A program made the position numbers and the translations under genes. From Nocardiopsis gilva YIM 90087 (GTDB lineage Bacteria; Actinomycetota; Actinomycetes; Streptosporangiales; Streptosporangiaceae), in contig NZ_CP022753.1 in the NCBI RefSeq assembly GCF_002263495.1, positions 4,898,001 through 4,962,000 on the forward strand: DNA of 64,000 nt. Reading direction: 5' to 3'. Under the pieces are notes generated by a model. It saw only the letters and a program-made list of their open reading frames with translations. It was not told the origin of the DNA and did not search any database. Below are positions 25,878-35,667 of the stretch, one piece after another. Every line of letters starts with the position of its first letter. Position 1 is the first letter of the stretch.

Positions 25878-26954
25878 TCAGGCGGGCAGCACGCACACGG
25901 GATCGGGCAGTGCCAGACGGTGGCCGGTCGTGTGCGGAACCCCGGTGTCAGGGTCCACGCGCAGCACGGTCAGGTCACCGGAGTTCTGGTTGGCGCTCAC
26001 CAGGAACACGCCGTCGACCAGCGCGAAGTGCCGGGGCCAGGCGCCGCCCGTGGGCGTCTCCGCGCTGCGGTGCAAAGAGGCGCCGTCCGACGCGACCTCG
26101 AAGGTGGCGATGGTGTCGGCTCCTCGATTGGACACGTACAGGCGGGTGCCGTCCGCAGCGAGCACGGCCTCCGCCGGATAGTTGCGACCACCCTTCCCGG
26201 CCGTCGTACCCGCCGCATCGGTGGCCGGGACATCGCCCACCGGCACCGCAGTCGCCGTCGCACTCTCCCAGCGCAGGATGTGGATCCGGGAGTCCAGCTC
26301 GCCGGTCACGTAGAGGTGGCCGTTGGGGTGGACAGCGACGTGACGCGGCCCGCTGCCCGGGGCGAGCCGGGCGGCGATCGCGGCAGCGCTCGGCCGACCG
26401 GACGCCACCGCGTCCAGTTCGTAGCAGCGCAGCTCGTCCGTGCCGAGATCGGTGATCAGCAGGTGCCGTCCGTCCGGAGCGAGAGACACCTGGTGCGCGT
26501 GCGGGCCGGCCTGGCGGGCTGCCTCCGGGCCGCTCCCCGTGTGCCTCAGCAGCACGGAGGCGGCGCGCGGCGCGCCGTCGTCCCCGATGGCGTGGACGGC
26601 ACCGCTGCCGTCGGCATAGTTCGCCACGACGACGTGGTGGCCTGAGGGATGAACGGAGATGTGACACGGCGACGCTCCGCCGGTCGCCACGGTGCCCAGG
26701 TGGGTGAGTGCCCCCTCCGTCCCGACAGAGAACCCGCTGAGGCCGCCCTCAGCGCACTCGTTCACCGCGTAGATCAGATCGCCTCTCGGGTGGGCGGCCA
26801 GAAACGACGGCCCCGCTGTCCGCGCCACGACACCGCCATCAGTGAGCGCCCCGGTGGCGCGGTCCAGCCACACCCGGTGAATCCCCGCCCCCGCACCGGC
26901 CGGATCCGAGTCAGGGGTGTAGGTCCCGATCCACAACGCCCGCTGCCCTGCCAT
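25878..26954 (-). CDS. Lactonase-family (6-phosphogluconolactonase-like) beta-propeller
   Basis: Seven-bladed propeller of the Lactonase family (PF10282), 358 aa. It starts with ALWIGTYTPDSDPAGAG and has GPSFLAAHPRGDLIYAVNE, CHISVHPSGHHVVVANYADG, HQVSLAPDGRHLLITDLGTD, GPRHVAVHPNGHLYVTGEL and GAWPRHFALVDGVFLVSAN. Members can be 6-phosphogluconolactonases or act on unrelated lactones, so the pentose-phosphate role is only probable. ATG at 26954 follows AGGAAGGA. The longer frame upstream is the palindromic repeat read through and is not coding. Confidence 0.85.
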   Translation of the reverse strand: MAGQRALWIGTYTPDSDPAGAGAGIHRVWLDRATGALTDGGVVARTAGPSFLAAHPRGDLIYAVNECAEGGLSGFSVGTEGALTHLGTVATGGASPCHISVHPSGHHVVVANYADGSGAVHAIGDDGAPRAASVLLRHTGSGPEAARQAGPHAHQVSLAPDGRHLLITDLGTDELRCYELDAVASGRPSAAAIAARLAPGSGPRHVAVHPNGHLYVTGELDSRIHILRWESATATAVPVGDVPATDAAGTTAGKGGRNYPAEAVLAADGTRLYVSNRGADTIATFEVASDGASLHRSAETPTGGAWPRHFALVDGVFLVSANQNSGDLTVLRVDPDTGVPHTTGHRLALPDPVCVLPA

Positions 26955-27008
26955 GTGTCCTTCCTCAGTCCCGCTACCGACGTTCCCCCAACGGTGTCTC
27001 CGCTCCAC

Positions 27009-27074
27009 CCGTTGATCTCGGAGATATTGGGGGAAAAATCGACGCTGAGACCCCACTATCTCCGAGATCAACGG
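27009..27074. repeat. Dispersed palindromic element, copy 2
   Basis: Eighteen-bp perfect arms CCGTTGATCTCGGAGATA (27009-27026) and complement (27057-27074) flank TTGGGGGAAAAATCGACGCT and GAGACCCCAC. The core matches copy 1 in the same orientation, with one extra G and one changed base. It lies between the thioesterase 3' end and the lactonase 5' end. Confidence 0.9.
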
Positions 27075-27112
27075 AACGGGCGCGGAGGAAACCGGCCGCT
27101 TGGGTGAGCGGC

Positions 27113-27886
27113 TCAGGTGGCGGTCGCGCGGAGTTCCGCGAGGATCGTCTCCTGGCCCTCAGGGCCGGGGAAGTGCCCACCCGGGAGGGTGGCCGTGTGG
27201 AACCGCTCGGCGGTGTGCCGCTTCCACTCATGGACACCCGCGTCGGTGACCATGGGATCGTCGGCCCCCGCGAACGCGGTGATCGGGATGTCGAGCGGCG
27301 CTGCCGACCGCCAGCGGTAAGCGGCGTAGAGCGTGTAGTCGCGCATCAGCTCCTCCCCCACGACGCGGAGCGTTTCGGGGTCGTCGAGCAGCTCGGCCGG
27401 GATCGCGCCGTAGCGATCGGCGACGCGCCGCGCCAGCTCCACCGGGTCGTCCGGCACCACCACCCGGTGCCCGATGTGCGGTGCCTCCCGACCGCTGACG
27501 ACCAGACGGCGCACGGGACGCCCCTCGGCTCGCAGGGCCCGGGCCGTCTCATAGGCGAGCAGGGCGCCCATGCTGTGGCCGTACAGCGTGAGCTCGCCCG
27601 GTAGTCGCTCCAGCTCCGCCACGTACGTGGCGACGACGCCGGTCCACAGGTCGGCGGCGGAGGGGCCGCCGTTCGGACGGCGGATGGCCACCCACATTCG
27701 GTACCGGTCGGTGAGCTTGGCCCGCCAGGGGAGGAAGGTCATCTCCGAGCCGCCCGCGTGCGGAAAGCAGACCAGGTGGGCGTCCGACCCTTCGGGGCCG
27801 CCGATGGGGACGACCGCAGCCCCGGGCGCTGCGGACGGGTGGCCGGGTCCGTCGTCTGCGGTTCTCGCGGGCATTGCACCATCCAC
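27113..27886 (-). CDS. Type II thioesterase (orphan)
   Basis: Alpha/beta hydrolase that frees stalled acyl groups from carrier proteins of polyketide or non-ribosomal peptide assembly lines; 257 aa. It has HLVCFPHAGGSEMTF (oxyanion loop), nucleophile LYGHSMGALLAYETA, Asp in AFAGADDPMV and His in LPGGHFPG. No PKS or NRPS gene lies in this window, so its partner is elsewhere or it acts as a stand-alone editing hydrolase. GTG 27886 or ATG 27874 could start it. Confidence 0.9.
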   Translation of the reverse strand: MDGAMPARTADDGPGHPSAAPGAAVVPIGGPEGSDAHLVCFPHAGGSEMTFLPWRAKLTDRYRMWVAIRRPNGGPSAADLWTGVVATYVAELERLPGELTLYGHSMGALLAYETARALRAEGRPVRRLVVSGREAPHIGHRVVVPDDPVELARRVADRYGAIPAELLDDPETLRVVGEELMRDYTLYAAYRWRSAAPLDIPITAFAGADDPMVTDAGVHEWKRHTAERFHTATLPGGHFPGPEGQETILAELRATAT

Positions 27887-28033
27887 GGGTCAGGGGAGAC
27901 ACGACCGGGGCCGGTGTCACCATGCCCGGATGTCCGACGACCCCGACCGGTTGGCACCGACGTCTTCACGGCGCCCCACCGTAATGGACGCCTTGCTCGC
28001 GGGCGCGACCGCCCCCCGACTCTGTCGGCCGTA

Positions 28034-28639
28034 TCAGGCGATCAGTTCGGCCTCCTTGGGCCGCTGGAGCGTGTACTCCAGCAGGCGGCGGAGCACGTGG
28101 CCGGAGTCACGGCGTTCACGCGCGTCGAAGTCGACGATGGGGACGCTGCGGTCGATTTCCAGCGCCTCGCGGATCTGCTCGATGGTGTAGTCGAGCTGGC
28201 CGTCGAACCGGTTGAGCGCGATGATGTAGGGGATCGTCTGGTTGCGTTCGAAGTAGTCGACCGCGTCGAAGCAGTCGGCCAGGCGGCGGCTGTCGACCAC
28301 GACGACCGCGCCGACCGCCCCGCGCACGATGTCGTCCCACATGAACCAGAAGCGCGCCTGGCCCGGCGTGCCGAACAGGTACATGATCAGCTCGTCTTCG
28401 AGCGTGAGGCGGCCGAAGTCCATGGCGACGGTGGTGGTCGTCTTGCCGGGGATGGCCGTCAGATCGTCGTGGCCCATGCTGGCCTCGGTCATCACGGCCT
28501 CGGTGGTCACCGGGGGAATCTCGGAGACTGAGCCGACGAGAGTGGTCTTGCCCGCGCCGAACCCGCCGGCGACGACGATCTTGGTGGACACCAGCGAGCC
28601 GGAGCCCGCAGTGTCATTGGAAGAGACGTTCGAGTCCAC
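28034..28639 (-). CDS. cvnD: CvnD, conservon Ras-like GTPase
   Basis: Small P-loop G protein of 201 aa. Walker A is VAGGFGAGKTTLVGS, a threonine-rich switch region (PGKTTTTVAMDFGR) follows, switch II is LFGTPGQARFWFMW and the base-specificity motif ALNRFDG (NxxD relative). It is last of cvnABCD, an operon type that acts as a membrane-linked signalling complex controlling development and secondary metabolism in actinomycetes. GTG 28639 has GGAGAGGG upstream and overlaps cvnC by 26 bp. Confidence 0.93.
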   Translation of the reverse strand: MDSNVSSNDTAGSGSLVSTKIVVAGGFGAGKTTLVGSVSEIPPVTTEAVMTEASMGHDDLTAIPGKTTTTVAMDFGRLTLEDELIMYLFGTPGQARFWFMWDDIVRGAVGAVVVVDSRRLADCFDAVDYFERNQTIPYIIALNRFDGQLDYTIEQIREALEIDRSVPIVDFDARERRDSGHVLRRLLEYTLQRPKEAELIA

Positions 28640-28973
28640 GGAGAGCCCTCTCCAGAACTTGGTTTTCCGACGGACTGTGTCCGGTGATGGTCGGGTGGAT
28701 GAAAACGTGCCCTTGGTCCGCTAGGTCACTGATCAGGACTTGGGCCACGCCGATGGGGATCCGCAGCTCCGCGCCGATCTCGGCGACCGAGCGTGGTTCC
28801 CGGCACAAACGGTGGATGTTCTGCGACTCCGGCAGCAGATTCGACGGGGCCGCAGCATCCGGATCGGAGACCGACACAAGGGTCTGCACCATCAGGGGGT
28901 GGCGCGACCTTGTCCTGCCGCCGGTGAAGGTGTAGGGGCGGATCCTGGCGCCCCGCTTCCTGCGAAAGCTCAT
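28614..28973 (-). CDS. cvnC: CvnC, DUF742 protein
   Basis: DUF742 winged-helix-like protein of 119 aa: IRPYTFTGGRTRSRHPLMVQ at the start, then RLCREPRSVAEIGAELRIPI and VLISDLADQGHVFIHP. It belongs to the cvnABCD complex with cvnD. ATG 28973 has AGAGGA upstream; the frame is open to a GTG at 29057, and the extra stretch (EYEEDAS) resembles some homologues, so the start is uncertain. Confidence 0.9.
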   Translation of the reverse strand: MSFRRKRGARIRPYTFTGGRTRSRHPLMVQTLVSVSDPDAAAPSNLLPESQNIHRLCREPRSVAEIGAELRIPIGVAQVLISDLADQGHVFIHPTITGHSPSENQVLERALRGLERLFQ

Positions 28974-29037
28974 TGTGCTGGCATCCTCTTCGTATTCCGG
29001 TGCCGGGTCCGGTCGGAAGTCGGCAGGATCGGCACGG

Positions 29038-29461
29038 TCACGGCGTGATGACCTCACGCAGCTGGGAGCGCAGCTGGGGAGTGAGGACGTGCCCCGCGCT
29101 CTCCACGAGCAGCGCCATCTTATAGGCGACGATTTTCATATCGGCGCTACTCGACGTCAGGACCGCCAGCGTCGATCCGTCGCTGATGGACATCACGAAC
29201 AGATGCCCGTGCTCCATCCGGAGGATGAGCTGCTCCGAAGTTCCCTTGCCGAAGAGCCGCGCCGTGCCATCGGACAGGCTCTGCATGCCGCTCGCGATGG
29301 CGGCGAGCTGTTCGGCGTGCTCCTCGGGAAAGCCCTCGGAGGCGGTCAGCAGCAGTCCATCGGAGGAGACGACCACGGCATGCTCCACCCGGCATTTCGG
29401 AGACGAAGTTGGAAATGAGCCAGGTGAAATTCTCCGCGTTTTCGCTCAAGCGGTTGTCCAT
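29038..29461 (-). CDS. cvnB: CvnB, roadblock/LC7 protein, frameshifted
   Basis: Roadblock/LC7 protein partnering the CvnD GTPase. The N-terminal part from ATG 29461 is LSENAENFTWLISNFVSEMP, the usual start of CvnB. The remainder, beginning VEHAVVVSSDGLLLTASEGF and ending LRSQLREVITP, lies in another frame. The change falls at 29386-29391, where CCGGGTGGAG would need two more bases (G3 to G5, for example) to read MPGVEHAVV. Restored, the protein has about 141 residues, the normal length. The break is most likely a sequence error, but a genuine or programmed shift is not excluded. Confidence 0.85.
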
Positions 29462-29606
29462 GTGCGTCCAGATCCTCGGTGGGTTTCCATAGCGGGATTG
29501 CTGGGGGTGTGGGGACGGTCCGGCCACCTTCCCGCGGCCGGGGCGACCGCCGGTAACGCCTCATTCCCCCTTGGCGGAACCGGAGCGGGGCGGTCGCTGA
29601 CCATGG

Positions 29607-31128
29607 CTATTCGTCGGAATCGGCGCCCGCGGCCTCCTGGCCTTCGATGAAGCCTTCCAGGTCGGCCCGGATCCGCTCGGCCTTGCTGGCAGGTGCGTGG
29701 CTCCTGTTGCTCGCCGCACCGTTCTCCGTGCCGTCCCCCGATGTCTCCGGGTCGGCCATCGGCAGAGGAGCGGTGTTCCTGTGGGCGCTGCGGCGCGGCA
29801 GCCCGGCCGCGGTCACCGATGACTCCATGGCGCGGTTGTTCTCCTGCGCTTCCGAACCGGTAACGGATGGTGTTGGGCGGCGTGGCAAGGACCCGTCGGA
29901 GGGCGCCAGCGACATCGAGGAGGTGACCGGTCGCACGGCGGGACGCGCGGACCTGCCGATAGGCGGCTCGACCGGACGGGGTCCGGTGGTTCCGAACAGC
30001 GAGGGCGGCACGACAACGTGGGCACTGATGCCGCGGAAGGCGCGTCCTTCGAGTTGCACCTGCAGGCCGTGTCTATGCGCGATGCGGCTGACGACGTAGA
30101 AGCCCATGTGCCGGATGACCTCCTCATCCAGGACGGGCGCGCCGCGCAGCCGGGAGTTGTACGCCTTCAGCCGATCAGGCGGGATACCGATCCCCTCGTC
30201 CTCGACCGTGATGAGCAGCTTGTCCTCACCCATCGCCTGGGCGCTGATGACGACCTGGGCGTGGTCGGGCGACTTCTCCGTCGCGTTGTCCATCAGCTCG
30301 GCGATGAGGTGGCTGATGTCGTCGGCGGCGGCGCCGGAGAGGAACAGGTCGGGCAGGTGCCCGAGGCGGACGCGCTGGTACTCGCTGATCTCGGAGATCG
30401 CGGCGCGTGCGACATCGAGCAGGGGGACCGGCTCGGTGGACGTGTCACCGGAGTCCTGTCCGGCGAGGACCAGCAGGTTCTCGCCATTGCGGCGCATCCG
30501 GGTGGCCAGGTTGTCGATCCTGAAGAGCTTGTCGAGCAGCGTGGGGTCCTCACTGCTGTCCTCCAGCTCCTCCACGACCTCGATGAGCGAGTCCACCAGG
30601 GCGAGGTCGCGCATGGCCAGACCGGCCAGGGTGCCGGTCAGCAGGTCAGCGCGGTCCGGTACGGGCACCGGGCCGGAGGCGGGCACCTCACGCGGTGTCT
30701 CGGGGGCGGGGCCGCCGACGCGGGCGACGCGTGCGGTGCTGCCTGCGGCGGGGCCGCAGGGGTGGGCGCGGCGGGTGCTGCCCGCGCCGGGTGCCGACTG
30801 CGGCGGCTGGGGCTGCGGGCGGGGGAGCCATCTGCGGCTGGGCGCCGTAGGGCGGGACGGGCTGCGGCCCGCTGCCGGGGCGGGGTGGGACGGGGACGGT
30901 GGCTGGTGCAGGGGTAGCCCGGCCGCACACCGGGGTGGGCGAAGCGGACGGCTGCGCCTTCCGGCGGACGCCGATGCGGCGCAGGAAGCGTCGCCACCCG
31001 GAGTCCGAAGGCGGTGGGGCGGCGGCCTCCACCCGCATCATGTGCGAGAGAGGATGGTCCCCGTTCTGGGACGGCTGAGGGGGCAGGGGTTGGTCTCCCC
31101 GCCCGGCCGGCGACGGTGGCTGTGCCAC
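29607..31128 (-). CDS. cvnA: CvnA, conservon histidine-kinase-like ATPase, frameshifted linker
   Basis: Sensor kinase-like first member of cvnABCD. The core has LAGLAMRDLALVDSLIEVVE, N box LIAELMDNATEKSPD, TVEDEGIGIPPDRL, HMGFYVVSRIAHRHG and VVVPPSLFGT, then a low-complexity C-terminal tail. A GTG at 31128 with AGGAGA begins VAQPPSPAGRGDQP, but this Pro-rich N-terminal frame stops at 30688 and the kinase core is in another frame. So at least one shift occurs between about 30690 and 30800. No transmembrane segment is visible, unlike Streptomyces CvnA, so the protein may be cytosolic or membrane-tethered by partners. Confidence 0.82.
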
Positions 31129-31537
31129 GGCACATCTCCTCGTATGCAAGGGGAACCGGACGGCGGTATGGGGTCGGAGAACGCGGAATGCCGACGGATC
31201 GCACGTGGGAGCCGTGTTCGGGTTCGCGTGACCTACCGCGAACGGCACATCCCAGCAGCGCCGCCCACCAATGACGGAGGTGGCACCGCTCGCATCGCGC
31301 ACTTGACCCCGCGGTCGGTCAACCGCCGGGATATCGCCTCATGATCAACGAATCGTCGGCAACGCTAGCACCGACCAATCCTCTTATGCAGCAGGGTTTC
31401 GCGACCTTCTGACGTTCTCTTGACGAATGCGGACCGGCCGCATTCGGTGACTCTCCGACTACCTGGGCGGACACGCGTAGGAGTGATCACGATGTGATGA
31501 GAACCACCCACCGGATCATCAGACCCTTTTTCGTCCG
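31129..31537. other. Intergenic region upstream of cvnA
   Basis: About 400 bp between the leftward hrpA end and cvnA. It should hold the conservon promoter. A 9-bp hairpin CGAATGCGG/CCGCATTCG (31424-31432, 31438-31446) lies about 90 bp from the hrpA stop on the wrong side of hrpA for a promoter and may terminate it or belong to the conservon leader. No gene was recognised. Confidence 0.45.
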
Positions 31538-34500
31538 CTATCCGACCTTTGCCGCCTCGATCGCCTTGAGAATCCTTTTCTCCGAAACCGGGTGGGCGGT
31601 GCCCAATTCCTGGGCGAAGAAACTGACCCGGAGCTCCTCCAGCATCCACCGGATCTCCCGCACCCCCGATTCGTCGGCCCTGCCCGGACCCAGCCCGGCG
31701 AGCAGCTTCTCCCACGCCTGCCGCATCTGCTCGACCTTGGCCATGTTGACCTGGTCGCGGCGCGGGTTCTCGGAGAGCTTGGCGAGCCGGTACTCCACGG
31801 CCCGCAGGTAGCGGTGCAGGTCGGCCAATCGCCCCCGACCGGTTTCGGTCACGAAACCGGAATGGATCAGCCCGGCCAGCTGCCCCTGGATGTCGTTGAG
31901 GGACGGCAGGACGGCGAGGCTCGTGCTGCCCTTCAACTTGCGCTGCACCTCGTGGGCCTTGCCCAGGACCCGGGCGGTGGCCGCCACGACCTCGGCCAGG
32001 GTGTCGCCGAGTTCGGCGCGCACGTGCTCGCGTAGCCGGTGGAAGGCGTCGCCGTCCCACACCGGCCCCCCGGCCTCGGCCATCAGCGCGTCGACGGCGC
32101 AGCGCAGGCAGTCGTCGAACAGCGCGTTGATACCGCCGTGCGGGTTGTGGCTCAGGGCGAGCTTGGCCGTGTTGTCCAGGCCACGCTGGACCACCGCCGC
32201 CGGCGAGGGGATCTGCAGCAGGAGCAGCCGCCGCACACCGGCCCACATGGCCGCGCGCTGTTCGGCCTCGGTGTCGAAGATCCTGATGGCCACGCTGTCG
32301 CCCTCGTCGACCAGGGCCGGGTAGCCCCGGACCGCCGGACCGGCCGACTTCCGCTCGAAGGTCCTGCTCAGCGGTCCGAAGTCCCAGGAGGTCAGCCCCG
32401 TCTTCTCGATGCCCTTGGCCTCGGCGGAGATCGCCTTCTGCAGCCGGGGCTTGAGCTGGGCCCGCAGGGCGGCCAGGTCCTTGTCCTCGGCCAGCTTGCG
32501 GCCCTTGCCGTCCACCGCGCGGAAGGTGATCCGCAGGTGGTCGGGGACCTTGTCCAGCTGCCAGTCGTCGGCGCCGATGCGCTCCCCGCTCACCCGGCCG
32601 AGCTCGCGGCTCAGCGCCTCGACCAGCGGCTCGGTGTAGGGGGTGAGCCGCCCGAGGACGGCCTCGGCATGGTCTGGAACGGGCACGAAGTTGCGCCGCA
32701 GCGGCTTGGGCAGGGACCGGATCAGCGCGGTGACCAGCTCACGGCGCAGGCCCGGGATCTGCCAGTCGAAGCCCGCCTCCTCGACCTGGTTGAGCACCTT
32801 GAGCGGGATGTGCGCGGTGACGCCGTCGGCGTCGGCGCCCGGCTCGAACTGGTACGAGAGCGGGAAGGTGAGGGAGCCCTGGCGCCAGGTGTCGGGGTAG
32901 TCCTCCTCCCGGACCTCATCGGCCTCCTCGTTGATGAGCATCGACTTCTCGAAGCCGAGCAGGTCGGGGTCGGTGCGGCGGGCTCGCTTCCACCAGGAGT
33001 CGAAGTGGGCGGCCGAGACCACCTCGGCGCCGATGCGCTCGTCGTAGAACTGGAACAGCGTCTCGTCGTCGACCAGGATGTCGCGGCGGCGCGCGCGGTG
33101 CTCCAGGTCCTCGACCTCCTCCAGTAGCCGCCGGTTCTCGTGGAAGAACTTGTGGTGGGTCTCCCAGTCGCCCTCGACCAGGGCGTGCCGGATGAACAGC
33201 TCGCGGGAGAGCTCCGGGTCGATCTTGCCGTAGCCGACCTTGCGCTGCACGACGATGGGCACGCCGTACAGCGTGACCCGCTCGTAGGCCATGACCGCGC
33301 CGCGGTTCTTCTCCCAGTGCGGTTCGCTGTAGGTGCGCTTGACGATGTGGCCGCCGAGTTCTTCGGCCCATTCCGGTTCGATCCGGGCGTTCATCCGCCC
33401 CCACAGCCGGGAGGTCTCCACCAGCTCGGCGGACATCACGAACCGGGGCTGCTTCTTGAACAGCGAGGATCCGGGGAAGATCGCGAAGCGGGCGCCGCGC
33501 CCGCCGAGGTACTCGTGCTTCTCCGGGTCCTTCAGGCCGATGTGCGAGAGCAGGCCGGACAGCAGCGAGATGTGCACCTGGCGCGGGTCGGGCCGGGCGG
33601 AGTTGAGGGTGATCCCCATGCCCTTGGCGACCTGCTTGAGCTGGCTGTAGATGTCCTGCCACTCGCGGACGCGCAGGTAGTTGAGGAACTCGGTGCGGCA
33701 CAGCTTGCGGAACTGGTTGCCGGACAGCGCCCGCTGCTGCTCCTGCAGGTAGGACCACAGGTTGAGGTAGGCGAGGAAGTCCGACTCCTTGTCGGTGAAG
33801 CGGGCGTGCTTCTCCTGGGCGGCCTGCTGCTTGTCGGCGGGGCGTTCGCGCGGGTCCTGGATGGACAGCGCGGCAGTGATGATCATGACCTCGCGGACGC
33901 ACCCGTTGCGTTCGGCCTCCAGGACCATGCGGCCCAGCCGCGGGTCGACCGGCAGCTGCGCGAGTTTGCGGCCGAGCTGCGTGAGGCGCTTGCGGGCGTC
34001 GGTGGCCTGCGGGTCCAGTGCGCCCAGCTCCTGGAGCAGATGGACGCCGTCCTTGATCTGCCGGTGGTCGGGGCCCTCGACGAAGGGGAAGGCGGCGATG
34101 TCGCCCAGCCCCAGCGAGGCCATCTGCAGGATGACCGAGGCGAGGTTGGTGCGCAGGATCTCGGGGTCGGTGAACTCGGGACGGGAGCAGAAGTCCTCCT
34201 CCGAGTACAGCCGGATGCAGACGCCTTCGGACACGCGGCCGCAGCGGCCCTTGCGCTGGTTGGCCGAGGCCTGGGAGATGGGCTCGATGGGCAGCCGCTG
34301 CACCTTGGTGCGGTGGCTGTAGCGGGAGATGCGGGCCGTGCCCGGGTCGATGACGTACTTGATGCCGGGCACGGTCAGCGACGTCTCGGCGACGTTGGTG
34401 GCCAGCACGATGCGCCGCCCCCGGTGCGGGGTGAACACGCGGTGCTGCTCGGCCGAGGACAGGCGGGCGTACAGCGGGAGGATCTCGGTGTCGCGGAGCT

Positions 34501-35476
34501 TGAGCTTCTCCAGAGCGTCGGCGGTGTCGCGGATCTCCCGCTCGCCGCTGAGGAAGACCAGGACGTCGCCGGGAGCCTCGCGGCCCAGCTCCTCGACGGC
34601 GTCGCAGATGGCCTGGACCTGGTCGCGCTCGGTGTCCTCGGCTTCCTCGGCGATGGGCCGGTAGCGCACCTCGACGGGGTAGGTCCGGCCGGAGACCTCG
34701 ACGATCGGCGCGCTGTCGAAGTGCCGGGAGAACCGCTCGGGGTCGATGGTCGCCGAGGTGATGATGACCTTGAGGTCGGGGCGGCGCGGCAGCAGCTGCT
34801 TGAGGTAGCCGAGCAGGAAGTCGATGTTGAGGCTGCGCTCGTGGGCCTCGTCGATGATGAGGGTGTCGTAGCGGCGCAGCATCCGGTCCTGCTGGATCTC
34901 GGCCAGCAGGATGCCGTCGGTCATGACCCGTACGAGGGTGTCGTCGCCGGAGTGGTCGGTGAACCGGACCTTGTACCCGACGGTCTGGCCCAGGGGGGAG
35001 TCGAGCTCCTCGGCGATGCGCTCGGCCACGGTGCGCGCGGCGATGCGCCGCGGCTGGGTGTGGCCGATGCTGCCCTGCACGCCGCGGCCCAGTTCCAGGC
35101 AGATCTTGGGCAGCTGGGTGGTCTTCCCGGAACCGGTCTCACCGGCGACGATGACGACCTGGTGGTCGCGGATCGCCTCGGCGATGTCGTCCTTCTTCTG
35201 GCTGACCGGGAGAGCTGTGGGGTAGCTGACCTGGGGGACGGCGGCCTTGCGCTGCTCCAGGCGCAGTTCCGCCAGGTCGATCTCGGTGGCCAGTTCGGCG
35301 GCGATGGCGTCGCGCTTGCGTTCGTCGCTCACCTTGTGCAGGCCGTCGATACGGCGGCGCAGCCGATGGCGGTCGGCGGGCATCAGCTGGCCGAGGCGGG
35401 CGCGGAGTTCCGGGTAGGGCGCGGGGGAACCCGTGGAATTCCGGGAACGCGGGGATCTGGCTGGCGAGGTTCTCAT
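31538..35476 (-). CDS. hrpA: HrpA ATP-dependent RNA helicase
   Basis: DEAH-box helicase of 1312 aa, the usual HrpA length; it resolves stalled ribosomes and RNA structures. Motifs: I GETGSGKTTQLPK, Ia HTQPRRIAA, II IIDEAHERSLNID, III ITSATIDPERF, V ATNVAETSLTVPG, VI QRKGRCGRV. A large C-terminal DUF3418-like region follows. The gene stands alone, divergent from the TAXI-TRAP operon. ATG at 35476 (MRTSPARSPRS) is preferred to the longer frame as that extension is not conserved in feel. Confidence 0.95.
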   Translation of the reverse strand: MRTSPARSPRSRNSTGSPAPYPELRARLGQLMPADRHRLRRRIDGLHKVSDERKRDAIAAELATEIDLAELRLEQRKAAVPQVSYPTALPVSQKKDDIAEAIRDHQVVIVAGETGSGKTTQLPKICLELGRGVQGSIGHTQPRRIAARTVAERIAEELDSPLGQTVGYKVRFTDHSGDDTLVRVMTDGILLAEIQQDRMLRRYDTLIIDEAHERSLNIDFLLGYLKQLLPRRPDLKVIITSATIDPERFSRHFDSAPIVEVSGRTYPVEVRYRPIAEEAEDTERDQVQAICDAVEELGREAPGDVLVFLSGEREIRDTADALEKLKLRDTEILPLYARLSSAEQHRVFTPHRGRRIVLATNVAETSLTVPGIKYVIDPGTARISRYSHRTKVQRLPIEPISQASANQRKGRCGRVSEGVCIRLYSEEDFCSRPEFTDPEILRTNLASVILQMASLGLGDIAAFPFVEGPDHRQIKDGVHLLQELGALDPQATDARKRLTQLGRKLAQLPVDPRLGRMVLEAERNGCVREVMIITAALSIQDPRERPADKQQAAQEKHARFTDKESDFLAYLNLWSYLQEQQRALSGNQFRKLCRTEFLNYLRVREWQDIYSQLKQVAKGMGITLNSARPDPRQVHISLLSGLLSHIGLKDPEKHEYLGGRGARFAIFPGSSLFKKQPRFVMSAELVETSRLWGRMNARIEPEWAEELGGHIVKRTYSEPHWEKNRGAVMAYERVTLYGVPIVVQRKVGYGKIDPELSRELFIRHALVEGDWETHHKFFHENRRLLEEVEDLEHRARRRDILVDDETLFQFYDERIGAEVVSAAHFDSWWKRARRTDPDLLGFEKSMLINEEADEVREEDYPDTWRQGSLTFPLSYQFEPGADADGVTAHIPLKVLNQVEEAGFDWQIPGLRRELVTALIRSLPKPLRRNFVPVPDHAEAVLGRLTPYTEPLVEALSRELGRVSGERIGADDWQLDKVPDHLRITFRAVDGKGRKLAEDKDLAALRAQLKPRLQKAISAEAKGIEKTGLTSWDFGPLSRTFERKSAGPAVRGYPALVDEGDSVAIRIFDTEAEQRAAMWAGVRRLLLLQIPSPAAVVQRGLDNTAKLALSHNPHGGINALFDDCLRCAVDALMAEAGGPVWDGDAFHRLREHVRAELGDTLAEVVAATARVLGKAHEVQRKLKGSTSLAVLPSLNDIQGQLAGLIHSGFVTETGRGRLADLHRYLRAVEYRLAKLSENPRRDQVNMAKVEQMRQAWEKLLAGLGPGRADESGVREIRWMLEELRVSFFAQELGTAHPVSEKRILKAIEAAKVG

Positions 35477-35585
35477 ACCGCAGTCAAGGATATGAGCGCT
35501 CGCAAGGGGTTTTCTCCGCAAACGACCGACCGTTCGGGAGATAGAAGCCCTGAAACGCGTTCCATGTCACACAGAGTTGGGTAGC

Positions 35586-35606
35586 GTCACACACGGCACA
35601 TGTGAC
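35586..35606. promoter_or_regulatory. GTCACA-N9-TGTGAC inverted repeat before the TAXI-TRAP operon
   Basis: GTCACA (35586-35591) and TGTGAC (35601-35606) form a perfect inverted repeat 62 bp ahead of the lipoprotein start; a further GTCACA occurs about 20 bp upstream. It resembles GntR or CRP/FNR-class sites, but the regulator is unknown. Confidence 0.4.
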
Positions 35607-35667
35607 GAGTATGCATGCCCCCGAGTACTCACCCCCCGGATCATGGCCCTGGAGAGGACCAGCGAGT

